The notes under the pieces are model-generated. The model had not been told where the DNA came from, made no database searches, and saw only the letters and a list, made by a program, of their open reading frames with translations. Below are positions 48,972 to 59,003 of a stretch of 64,000 bases of DNA, in pieces. Where the stretch lies: positions 1 to 64,000 of the forward strand of contig QXCR01000055.1 in the NCBI GenBank assembly GCA_004380135.1, given 5' to 3'. Positions within the stretch are counted from its first letter, which is position 1. Each line of letters begins with the position of its first letter. This DNA comes from Stemphylium vesicarium. Its lineage: Eukaryota; Ascomycota; Dothideomycetes; Pleosporales; Pleosporaceae. The translations under genes were made by a program, and so were the position numbers.

Positions 48972-51000
48972 GATAATAGTTATTTATACTATTCTTTAGT
49001 AAATCAAAGATTTACTAATTGAAACTATCTTAAGCGCTTCTTTATTACCTCTTATAAAATTAAAGAAATTAATAAGAAAATATTTTAGAAAATTAAAGTT
49101 ATCTAATAAATTTTTAAAAGATATAGCTATAAAGAAAGTACTTATATATTTATTATTAATATACTAAAAAAAAAAATTATTTTAAGAAAGAGGTAGTAAA
49201 ATTATTATAAAGTATCTATTAGCTTAGCTAAGAAAAACTTCTATATCTACTTAGTTAATATCTAAGTATAAATAAAGAAAGGAAAGAAGTTATTATCTAA
49301 GATATAATAAGTAAATATAGTAGTATTTACTAAATTAGCTTATTAAAGAAGTCTAAGTAGAGTTAAAGTATCTACTATATTAATTATAAATATTAATAAG
49401 ATATTATAATCTAAGAAGAAAATAAATATAAAAGTAATACTATCTACTTAATACTAAGAGTTTATAAGCTATTTAATTTAAAGAAGGTAGATAAGCTATC
49501 TTTATATAAAAGTCTTAGAATAGACTATAAAATTAAATAAATTTTAAAGACGCTTAGCTATTATAAGGGTTACTATATAGTATATTACGAGAAAAGTTTT
49601 TAATTTTATAAAAAAAGCTTACGTTCTTACTTAAGAAAGAATTTATCTAAATTAGTAACTCACTAGTAGCTACGCAAGTACTATTTATAAAAAAGCTAAA
49701 AGAAAGCCTATATCTTTATATTAACTATAGGGCGTTAAATAAGATTATTAAAAAAAGTAGATACTCTCTCTTACTAATCTAAGAGACGCTTAATAACTTA
49801 AGTAAAGTAAAATAATTTACTAAGCTAGACGTTATTATAGCCTTCTATAAAATTCACGTTATTAAAAGAGATAAATAGAAGACTACGTTTAGAATGCGTT
49901 TTAGGCTATTTAAATAGCTAGTTACCCTCTTTAGTATAGTAAACTCTCTAAGTACCTTTTAATAGTATATTAACTAGACCTTATAAGAGTATCTTAATAA
50001 CTTCTACTTAGCTTACCTTAACGACGTGTAAATCTATATAAATAGAAGTAAAAGCTAATACTAGAAATATATCTAAAAGGTGCTTAATAAGCTATAGATA
50101 GCTAGACTCTACGTAGATATTAAGAAGTACGAGTTTAAGGTTAAGTCTATAAAGTACTTAAGATTTATTATTAAAGTTAGAAAAGAAATTAGTATAGACT
50201 TTATAAAAGTAGCTTTAATCTATAAGTAAAAAGCGCCTAATATAATTAAAGAAGTAAAGTTATTTCTAGAGTTTACTAACTTCTATTAAAAGTTTATTAA
50301 AAACTTCATTAGACTGGCAAATGGGTCGGGGTTGGGCCAGGGTTGGGCCAGGGTTGGGTCGCCTAGATCGGAAAGTACTAGGCCGAATTGGTTCATACTA
50401 TGATTGAGAGAGCCTAGTACTTTCCGATCTAGGCAACCCAACCCTGGCCCAGCCCTGGCCCAACCCCGACCCATTTGCCAGTCTAAACTTTATCTAAGTT
50501 ACTATGCCTCTTATTAAGCTTACTAGTAATGTAATCTTCTAATAAGGCTCTAAAGAGTAATTAGCTTTTAAGAAGCTAAAAGAAGTATTTATCTTAGAGT
50601 ATATACTAGCTAGCTTTACCTTAAATAAGAAGATAGTATTAAAATATAACTTATTAAGATATACTATAAGAGAGTTACTTCCCTAGTATAGAGATAAGAG
50701 TATTTTAAGACTATATATATACATTTTAAAGAAATATAATTCTTATAAGTATAATTATAAGATCTATAATACGAAGTTACTAGTAATAACTTACTACTTA
50801 GAAAAGTAAAATCCTAAACTATATTTAATTATTAAGTTTAAAGTTATTATTAATTATAAGAACTTAGAGTACTTTATAAAATTTAGAATATTAAATAAGC
50901 ATTAGATAAAATAGTCCCTTCTACTAAGATACTAAAATATAGAGATATTATACTACGTGTAAGAAAGATACTTTAGATACTGCTTAATCTACTGTATTAA
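48972..51000 (+). mobile_element. Gypsy G2, internal plus-strand fragment (protease-RT-RNase H, RIP-degraded)
   Basis: This corresponds in complement to about 21250-19450 of the G2 copy. RT at about 49620-50060 reads PLFIKKLKESLYLYINYRAL..., KLDVIIAFYKI-like and STF*.YIN..L, with active-site remnant YLND at 50014-50025 (YLDD after G-to-A). No LTR is present. A hairpin hAT MITE is inserted at 50310-50485. The fragment ends near 51000 at another transposon end. Confidence 0.7.
50310..50485. mobile_element. Near-perfect hairpin hAT-type MITE
   Basis: A 176-bp element TAGACTGGCAAATGGG.../...CCCATTTGCCAGTCTA with 74-bp arms that differ at two positions and a 28-bp loop (50384-50411). It is flanked by AACTTCAT (50302-50309) and AACTTTAT (50486-50493), an 8-bp target duplication with one C-to-T change. 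The arms are GC-rich and keep all CpA/TpG, so the element escaped RIP. Open frames read through it are palindrome artefacts. Confidence 0.9.
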
Positions 51001-51014
51001 TATCTATACATTAT

Positions 51015-51107
51015 CTTATAAGGTGGTTGAGATATACGCGTGTAGAGGTGCGTGAAATTGGTGGGGTGCGCACTCGCTTGTAATGCGCACTCGCTTGTAA
51101 AACACGT
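51015..51107. mobile_element. Terminal fragment of a fifth pogo-like family (E)
   Basis: The right end reads, in complement, ACGTGTTTTACAAGCGAGTG with the 17-bp unit TACAAGCGAGTGCGCAT repeated twice, then CACCCCACCAATTT. TA follows at 51108-51109. Only about 90 bp remain next to G2 and the left end is missing. It marks the border between transposon tract and gene island. Confidence 0.65.
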
Positions 51108-51210
51108 TACTGATAAAGCAGACCCTAAAGCTTGAGTTCGTTTCGGTTAATCCCGCTTCTAAAACGAGTGCAAGTCGTACAGCACAAACGGTTTGGAGTT
51201 GCAAGGTTCT

Positions 51211-52742
51211 TCAGCTTATGGATGAAGGAAGTTTCCTTACTTGAAAGCCCCATTTCGAAATACTTTTGTAGGACTTGTGCACGACCTTTGTAGCTCTCTT
51301 CGCAATCTCCTTGTGTTTGACAATGGTGCTTTGGCCTTCTTCAACCTTAACACATCCTTCAACATCCAATAACGAACAAATTGGCCAAAGGATCTTTGAT
51401 TCCGTATCGCAGAACCTACTCTCTCTGCCTACAAAGTCCGGACCCCAAGAGGTAGCAGAGGCGCCAAGTCCCTCGGCTAATTTGCTGGAGTGATTGGACA
51501 CAACAAGCGCCTCGTTCATCCAGAGAGGACGCTCCAGGGTACTTCGTTTGATAAGTCTCCCTATGCCTGGCCGTCAGATCTGTTAGTAGCACTAGGAAAA
51601 TGGGAGAATCGTTATGTATTAGTGCTACGAGACTGAGAGTCTATATACATGAAGTCACGCGCTAAGCCTCTATGGAACTAGCGCGAGAGTGAGGTGAGGT
51701 GAGGTGAATCGCGCCTCGGGCAGAATACCTGAGGGCCATGGCTGACAAGATCTTCCTCATGGTACTTTTCAAAGTTCAAGGAAAGAAGGAACCTACCGTC
51801 CAGTGGACCATTATCGGGCCCGTGGATAGTAGATGCGCACACGTTGCTAATGGTCTCTTCAACACGCCCGCCGTAAGCGCCAACGTCAAACTTTAGTGCA
51901 GCACTCGGAATATCGTTCGTATGTTCCGCATCCAGCCAAGTGCATTCTGGAATACATTGGCCGCCGCCATCCTCGTCTTTGTAACGTCCCGCTAGCTCGT
52001 TGCTTTCGTACCAGTGCTGTCCGCAACTATATCCAATATCACTAGTCCATGTGCCGCCATACTGTCAGCCACAGTGTGAGCCTTAGGGTATATGACCTAG
52101 GTTCTATCCCATCTCTCACTCACTCACTCACAGGCTAGTACGCACAAGGCTTAGCGCGCACAGCGCTAGCCGGCAGAGATGTAGATCTCAGTTCCCGTAG
52201 CACAATACACAACACGATTCACCACATGTTCTATCCCAGTGCCACTGACACATACGTGTTGTCAAATTGCTGTACGCTTATCCAAGCGATGCATGTGGCA
52301 TCGTCGTTATTCGAGATGCCGATATAGGTGGCTAGGCGGCCACTAACCGACTGGTTCACAACCAGGTCACATGTACCACCAGGACCGATGTGACAGCCGC
52401 CGGACTGGTTTGCATAGGTGTTTGGGATAGTGAAAGCGTACACGTGATTTATTGAACCACCCTATCATACGGTCAATATCCCGATCTACACGTTTCAATG
52501 CAAAAGTGGGAAAATGGTCACGAGGCTGTCGCTACCCTTGTCCAAACCGGGGAGCCCTGCTACAACAGCGATGAACGTGTTAGCAGCTCCTCCAGGTAAC
52601 CAAATTGCTGCCAGGTTTTCGTACCTTGGATTCTAACAGATGCCCCCCTTTCGTGGTAACTCGGAGCGCTGCCGCTCAGGAAGGAGATCAAAGTTGGGCC
52701 GGCACTTCCAACACCAATTGCGTTGACAATTCCGGTTGACAT
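51211..52742 (-). CDS. Hypothetical protein, five exons, 326 aa
   Basis: Exons: 52742-52625, 52559-52522, 52461-52252, 52061-51797 and 51560-51211. They join in frame to 327 codons including the stop. The protein runs from MSTGIVNAIGVGSAGPTLIS through HVYAFTIPNTYANQSGGCH, YIGISNNDDATCIAWISVQQ, IGYSCGQHWYESNELAGRY and CIPECTWLDAEHT to TSWGPDFVGRESRFCDTESK and VVHKSYKSISKWGFQ. Cysteines are numerous and dibasic KR occurs before STLERPLW; no clear signal peptide. It resembles anonymous fungal proteins of this layout, function unknown. Introns 1 and 2 are 65 and 60 bp, but introns 3 and 4 are about 190 and 236 bp and carry a shared repeat. Donor 3 is a weak GTGTCA, chosen because it alone keeps the frame. 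A GTAAGG after GFQ could be a further donor. Confidence 0.72.
51602..51706 (-). repeat. Intron-borne repeat, copy in intron 4
   Basis: In gene orientation it reads CCTCACCTCACCTCACTCTC, then ...GGCTTAGCGCG..., ...CTCAGTCTCGTAGCACTAAT, ...ACGATTCTCCC. It matches the copy in intron 3 (52113-52223) read on the opposite strand. No coding potential. Confidence 0.65.
52113..52223 (+). repeat. Intron-borne repeat, copy in intron 3
   Basis: The plus strand reads CTCACTCACTCACTCAC, ...GGCTTAGCGCG..., ...CTCAGTTCCCGTAGCACAAT, ...ACGATTCACC, colinear with the intron-4 copy but inverted relative to it. It begins with a CTCA microsatellite where the other has CCTCA repeats. Confidence 0.65.
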
Positions 52743-53749
52743 CTTTTACGGGTGTGAACGATGTTTATAGTAGGGTAGTACAAGTGACCAGGAAATATCC
52801 TGAGCATGGAACTTTGACTCTGTCGGCGGCAGTAGGATGCGAAGTTAGCGTGTTTAAATCCTTCTTGGTGAGAAGAAATTGTTGTTATCATTGGTAGCCC
52901 AATACAGATGGCCAATATAGAAGGAATACTTGTGAGTCCATCGAGACCTCAAATCACGCTTTCGGGAGAATGCAGCTGATGGTACCCATGTGCAGGTTGA
53001 CGAGGATCATCTTGAGCTCCAAGGAGGAGAGGCAAAAGACGAGTCGTGCTGCTAAGGGAATGCGCTATCTGTAGGCCCAACAAAACACCGCTCAATGAGG
53101 CGGGGTGCATTAGGTATGACAAACTTATTCAAGACTTAGGATCCACATAGGTTGTAGTACACATCTTGTCGCGCATGCACCCCGCGATCGGCTACATTTC
53201 GAGCAGACTGTGCCACCGGCAGCTTGCCTCAACAATTCGGCTAGAGGACAATGATGATGAAATAATAGAAGCTGCCGATGGCCAATCTCAAAGCAACCCA
53301 AGGGCTCCGACTGTTCCGATTAGCCGTGGAAGATTGCCTGAAAAGTTTTATAGGCATGGGGAGGTCTTGCATCATGTTTTCTGGCCAATGAGCGATCTCG
53401 CATCATCGTGGAATGTCTGGGGGATTTTGAAGACCCCAGATCGTCACAAAACTTACTTAGGTGTGCGGCGCTAGACGTAGCAATTTTTGTTTTATCAAAC
53501 AACCTCGAAAGATCATTTGCTGGTAACACCTGAGAAGCAAAATCTTGATTGTGGCATCCCAGCGCTCGCATCTTCCGTCGCATCGAAGCTGTCTGGCCAA
53601 CACCTGTATACATTAGCAATGCAGCTTACTTGGGTAGCGAGCAGGGTAGCTGCTCTAGTCTGACTGGCATTCCTATTTTACATCTACGCACAAGACACTG
53701 CCTACAAGTTCGCTCTCTCTTACTTACACTAGGAAGATCCGGCTGACCA
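52743..53749. other. Gene-poor interval
   Basis: Upstream of the five-exon gene. A plus-strand frame of about 100 codons starts at 53166 and a minus-strand frame overlaps it; neither shows recognisable motifs. I see no supportable gene. The promoter of the minus-strand gene should lie near 52743-53000. Confidence 0.4.
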
Positions 53750-54260
53750 ACTACTTGCCAGCCGAAATGTCACGCTTCGGTTCTTCCACGACATCAGGGG
53801 GGACTCGTGCAGCTACATCGACTCTGATGACGCCCTGGTCTGTACTACCGAAAGCACCTCCATCTTAAGCCATTGCTTCGATTTCGCGGACATCTTCGGG
53901 GAATTGCTACGCGAGGCTTTGTGAACCAGACTGAGAACCTAGGTCTCTCAAGCGATGAAGGAGCCGGCATTCACTGGCAACTTGAAAACGTCGAAGCCTT
54001 TGACGCGCAGGCCAAATACATTCGGGTTCTATATCGACAGCATGTGACGAACTCCGCAAATGACGATTACAAGCCAGGTCATTTTGAATCCCGCGACGCT
54101 TTCTTCCGGTATTCGGGGTTAACCGCTGGAGCGAAACTGAGGGTAGCTGCGGCAATTTGCTATACAAGCTCAACAGTTTTGTGATCAACTCAGCGCCGAT
54201 TTAGGACGAGAGGGATGGCAGAAGTTGCTGGGCATTCACGAACCTGAATCTTGCTATACA
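53750..54260 (+). pseudogene. Decayed gene remnant, possibly for a secreted-type protein
   Basis: Protein-like reading continues only if the frame is switched. NVTLRFFHDIRGDSCSYIDS...SILSHCFDFADIFG is followed, after a shift, by GNCYARLCEPD and a stop. Another frame then gives HWQLENVEAFDAQAKYIRVL...NDDYKPGHFESRDAFF, and a last shift gives EGSCGNLLYKLNSFVINSAP with a stop. The Cys-rich composition and consistent coding feel suggest one ancestral protein broken by frameshifts and stops. Introns explain at most part of this. No start or function can be assigned. Confidence 0.4.
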
Positions 54261-55446
54261 TGAGTATTCTTCTTCGCAGGCTTTGGTGGGCGTCTGTGTG
54301 AGTGTCTCGGTCGCTATCTGGTTGGCTTTGTAGTACTTACAAGATAGGCGTAGGTGCAAGACACTTAGGAGGCAGCCACCGAAACACACCTGCAATGTAC
54401 CTGACGGCGAAGCCAGGTAGTTCATGGTCAGCTCTTTCTAGGTTGCGTGGATGATGATCTTCGAGAAGCATTGCATCCGCATGTACGGCAGGGTACCTAA
54501 TCGGCGAGCCCATCGCCGCCCTTGGGTGGAGATCGGCCCGCTGCCTAGGAACAAGCACCGTATGAGAATACGCTTTGGTCCGACAGCGGCGAAAACAATA
54601 ACGGATCTCGGCTAGACAATCTCAGAGATGCAGCGTCAAGTGCATGGGCAAAGAACCACCTGTTTCAGCGGTAAGTTTCGCGAATGCAAAGCTGTTAGAC
54701 ATGTCGGGTTATCGGTATTGCCCAGCTTTCGTCGCGTCGCGTCGCGGCCGCGCTATTCTAGTAAGCACGCCGGAGCCTCACAGGTATGTTCCACTAAGGG
54801 ATGCAGGACGGCCATCACTCGGTAGTTTTCGTGATGTGCTGCGAGGATGTAGTCGGCGTCTTGAAAACGTCGGCGACTAAAGCATTCACATATTCGCAAC
54901 GAGGACGCAAATATCATACGACAAAAGATGTGATGAAACGGCCTTTCGGGGTCACGACAGCTCGTTCGTCAGCCATCAGCCTTACTGCCTAGTCCAGCGC
55001 ATGACAATGCCCGCGTAAACCTCCCTTTCGGTGTCTCTAGTATCCTTTCCTCTCGCCGACAACCCACGCTTGCCTTGCGCGGGCTAGATTTAAGGCTGGC
55101 GCTAGTCAGCTTATGGGTGGGTGCATTCCTCCTGCCGAGCGCCACCAGTCCGCCTCCACCAGATGGTCTATCTTCGGGAGTGCCACATCCCGGTTAATTC
55201 CACTTTTGGCACCATGTGGTCGCCGACTGACGGGGAATGACTCTGCTGCGATTGGCGTGCGCGGCGTTGGTAATGAAGATCCAGAGCGAATTGATCTTAG
55301 GAGCTCATAATGAGGTGTCTGCAAACAGCACATCTGCCATGTTTGGCAGGCTCATCTTTGCTTTTGATACGCTCAATCTGTCGAAATCGCTGTTGTGAAG
55401 AGTACAGTGTAGGAAGAGGACGGAAGGAAGATCGAAGAAAGAGAAC
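54261..55446. other. Intergenic stretch without supported gene
   Basis: Normal-GC DNA with several short overlapping frames on both strands and a (GTCGC) microsatellite near 54731-54748. The 5' flank of the YeeE-like gene lies at its right end. No gene called. Confidence 0.45.
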
Positions 55447-56510
55447 ATGTTCACGCCTGTCGAGACGACCATCGGAGCCCTGTTGCTACATCAAGCAACC
55501 AGCAATCTGCTCTATCAGAATGGAAACATTTTGGGGGCGAGCGGTTTCTTACGCCAACTCCTATCCGCGCCGACGAAAGAGTTGCTCGCGTTCTTCACCG
55601 GCATGGCGGCCAGCAGCATTCCTTTGAAAGCTTTAGCACCACAATCGATGACGAGCTACCCGGAGATGGATATGACTCTCCAGTCAGTCATTTCAACTGC
55701 CGCAATCAGTGCGTTGATAGGATGGGGTACCAAGGTAGGCAGCCTTTTTACTGTGCGAAACCGAAGGAGACTGACTGAAGCTATTAGATGTCGAATGGCT
55801 GCACTTCCGGACACATGCTTTGCGGCCTTTCTAGGTTGAGTGGCCGGTCAGCAAGTGCGGTCGCCGTCTTCTTCCCCACTGCAATCATCACACATCACTT
55901 CGCACACCCAAACCTCTCGACACCTACATGTCCAAGTGATGTGCCGTGCTACATGCCTGTGTATCCTCGCTCGGAAGTGGCGTTATCCCTCGTCATACTC
56001 GCGGCATTGAGCGTTTTTGCCGCTCGGAACATACCCAGTCTCGTCGCTCTGGTCACAACTTCGGACAATGGCAAAGAAGACGCCGCTGAAGCCCGCATTG
56101 TTCCGCGCAGCACGACGCAGCTCTTCTCCGGCCTTCTCTTCGCGCTGGGCCTCCACATCTCACAGATGGCAAATCCTGACAAAGTTGCCGCCTTTCTGTC
56201 TTTTCCGACGCTCCAGCATTGGGATCCATCCCTTGCCTTGGTGATACTCTTTGGAGTGGTGCCGAACTTGATGGAGAACCAGGCCAAAGGCTTCACGGAC
56301 CCGCCGCGGTTTGCTGGGAAATTTGCTCTGCCAACAAAAACAGTCAAAGACATGGATAAGAGGTTCATTGTAGGTGCTGCAGCTTTCGGGATCGGTTGGG
56401 GGTTGACGGGTACATGTCCAGGGCCGGCTGTGCTCAGGGCTCTCTCGCAGCCGGTATGGGGTCTACTGTGGATTGGGGGATTCTGGCTCGGTGGGAAAGT
56501 GAGCATTTGA
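55447..56510 (+). CDS. YeeE/YedE-family (sulfur transport) membrane protein, two exons
   Basis: Predicted 336-aa polytopic membrane protein: exon 1 55447-55734, intron 55735-55787 (53 bp, GTAGGC...ATTAG), exon 2 55788-56510. The start MFTPVETTIGALLLHQATSN fits the family's first helix. Diagnostic motifs are GWGTK/SNGCTSGHMLCGLSRLS across the splice (Cys about 101 and 108) and GIGWGLTGTCPGPAV near the end (Cys about 306). Bacterial YeeE/TsuA members use conserved cysteines to pass thiosulfate through the membrane. About eight hydrophobic segments alternate with short loops. Role inferred: uptake or intracellular transfer of thiosulfate or a related sulfur compound, membrane location unknown. 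The C-terminus GGKVSI may be extended if a GTGAGC within it is used as a splice donor. Confidence 0.85.
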
Positions 56511-56854
56511 GAGGCAGAGTTTTTGGTTTCCCTCAGCGTTGGATGTTTGTTGCGCACTTTCTGATACCCACCATGACTAGTTGAAATGTTGATTTGGAGT
56601 CGCCTGTACTGGGATGCCGCATGACTGTCGTCCTTGCTAGCAGTGACAGTGCAAACATTTGGCACATGAGATCCAAGATGCGATGGCTCCAAGTACAGTA
56701 GATGTGTTTTTGCTTTGCAGTGTGGCAATGATGTAGTCGAGGTCGCGATGGATGTGTGGTAGCGAGAGTTCAGCCCTACCAAAAAGTTTAACCCCGCGCC
56801 GCCAGGCCATGCCACGACGCATCCCTCCCCTGCGCCACTCGCAGCAACACCAAC
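56511..56854. other. Intergenic region between YeeE-like gene and DPH1
   Basis: 344 bp containing the 3' end of the YeeE-like gene and the DPH1 promoter. A pyrimidine-rich stretch with CACTCGCAGCAACACCAAC directly precedes the DPH1 start. No other feature seen. Confidence 0.5.
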
Positions 56855-58356
56855 ATGGCGACCAGCAGCATTGAAGAAGACCGAGCGGCTACCAATCTCG
56901 GGCCCGAAGCGGATCAGGGCATTCCAGAGGAGACGGTCCCCGTGCCCAAGCAGCCGAGGCGGCGCTTTGTGGGCAGGAAGACGGCGGACAAGGGCCACGA
57001 GCAGGCGGCGGACCCCAACGCCAACATTGAGGACTCAAGCGCAATACAAGGTGTGAGGAGCCCGCTCGCAAGTGTCCTTTGTAAGCAAGCGCTGATAGTT
57101 TGTACTTAGTCGCCCAACCTCGACGTACCGCTCGTGCCCTGAATGCCATACCCGACGATATCCTCCACGACGCAGACATCAACGACGCCATTGCTCTGTT
57201 GCCGCCAAACTACAACTTCGAGATACACAAATGCATACACCGCATACGCACGTCTGGCGCAAAGTCTATAGCGTTGCAGTTCCCTGAGGGGCTGCTGCTA
57301 TTCGCGACAACCATATCCGACATCCTCACGCGCTTCTGTCCGGAAACATCTACCTTGATCATGGGCGATGTCACCTACGGCGCATGTTGCATAGACGACT
57401 ACACCGCGCGCGCGCTTGGATGCGACCTCTTGATACACTATGCACACAGCTGTCTGATTCCAGTCGCCGTGACCAAGATTGCGACACTGTACATCTTCGT
57501 CTCCATCAGCATCGATACCCAGCACTTGATCAACACCATCACAGAAAACTTCCCCGTCGGCAAGACGATTGCGCTTGTCGGAACGATCCAGTTCAATGCC
57601 ACAATTCACGGTATCGTTCCTATACTGCGCAAGGAGGGATACAACCCATTCGTACCGCAGATCGCACCTTTATCCAAGGGCGAAATCCTCGGTTGCACGT
57701 CGCCTTCTATGGCCATCAAGCCAGGCCAGCTCAACGCCAGAGGCAAGGAGCAAGAAGTTCCTGATATGATCCTTTATCTTGGCGACGGCCGATTCCACCT
57801 CGAAAGCGCCATGATTGCCAATCCTCAACTACCAGCATATCGCTACGATCCGTACTCTCGACGCTTGACCCACGAGGTCTATGAGCATGACTCCCTCTAC
57901 GATCTGCGGCGTAGCGCTATATTCACAGCCCGAAAAGCACGCACTTGGGGCATCATCCTTGGCTCATTAGGCCGACAAGGCAACCCGCACACGTTGACTT
58001 TGATCGAGAACGAGCTCGCACGCCAGGGCATCAAGTGCGTCAACCTGCTCATGTCGGAAATTTTCCCCGGAAAGCTCGCCATGATGGACGATGTAGAGGC
58101 TTGGGTGCAAATTGCATGTCCGCGACTGAGCATTGACTGGGGATACGCTTTCCCGAGACCATTGCTTAGCCCGTATGAGGCGCTCGTCACGCTTGGCGTA
58201 AGAGAGGCACCTTGGTTGGACGAAGACGACACACAACGAAAAGCGGAAGAAAAAGAGCGAAAGAACCTTTATCCCATGGACTTTTATGCAAAAGAAGGTC
58301 TAGGACGCACAACTGTCGATCAAGTCATGGCTGCCGAAGTTGCCATCAAGGCATGA
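56855..58356 (+). CDS. DPH1: 2-(3-amino-3-carboxypropyl)histidine synthase subunit 1 (diphthamide synthesis)
   Basis: DPH1 of 480 aa: exon 1 56855-57050, intron 57051-57109 (59 bp, GTGTGA...CTTAG), exon 2 57110-58356. With DPH2 it forms the 4Fe-4S enzyme that transfers the 3-amino-3-carboxypropyl group of S-adenosylmethionine to a histidine of elongation factor 2, the first step of diphthamide synthesis in the cytosol. All three cluster cysteines are in family contexts: YGACCIDD (about 158/159), LGCTSP (261) and QIACPRLSIDWG (402). LQFPEGLL (about 121-128) and LIHYAHSCL fit too. The N-terminal 75 residues are low-complexity and typical of fungal DPH1. Length and motifs separate it from DPH2. 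It converges with the MGS1 gene; nothing appears abnormal. Confidence 0.95.
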
Positions 58357-59003
58357 AAATGATACCCCGAGTGCAATACAAAAACATTTCAAATGCCTGA
58401 GGCGAGTCAGGTGTGACTCCGTGTTACTTGTAGCTTCATATTGAACTTTCCATGCTTTGCTCCCAATCACTATTCTACCTTGGTCGAAGGCTGAGTATGA
58501 TGAGATGGGCTGCTGTGCTATAGAATGTCAAAGCGATTGCTCGCGACCTTTCACCGCGACGTTACCAAACAAGGGTTGCTCGCCTATGATAAGAGCAAGC
58601 AAAGGTTTTTGCAATAGTACCACCATGCTTACACTAAACTAGCCCGTTGCCAAAACAACGCAACCGTTTGTTCTTTGCTCTTACCAGTACTGCACTGTCT
58701 TCGCTACTTTCCTCAGTCACCCTCGTTACGGCCTCAACCCCACTTTGACCTCGCTCCCAAACCCCTTCGCTACGTCGTGAAGACAGCGATCCCTAGATGG
58801 CACAAGCCAACTCCCATGCAGTCTCAGACGAGCCGGCGGATGGCCGCAGACAGTTTGGAATCTACAAGCATGACCTCCTCGGAGACAATACTGGCCCAGG
58901 TGCTCAGCTTATTCACGTAGCTTCAGAGAGAGAGATAAACAAGTGCATAATGGGTATCGTTATTCGCTTTACAAGACTTCAGAAAGTAACCAAGTACAAG
59001 ATT
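58357..59003. other. Convergent intergenic region (DPH1 / MGS1 3' ends)
   Basis: 647 bp between two stop codons. A plus-strand frame from ATG 58797 (MAQANSHAVSDEPADGRRQF) is preceded by a pyrimidine-rich, 5'UTR-like stretch and runs into the antisense of MGS1. It could be a small gene or an antisense transcript, but lacks motifs and I do not call it. Confidence 0.4.

Noticed and set aside
50286..50474. Minus-strand 62-codon frame (Gly/Trp/Ala-rich)
   Set aside because: It lies almost wholly inside the palindromic hAT MITE; the frame is an artefact of the hairpin sequence.
55949..56998. 349-codon minus-strand frame opposite the YeeE-like gene
   Set aside because: It is the antisense shadow of a well-supported membrane protein gene and extends into the DPH1 start; it has no motifs of its own.
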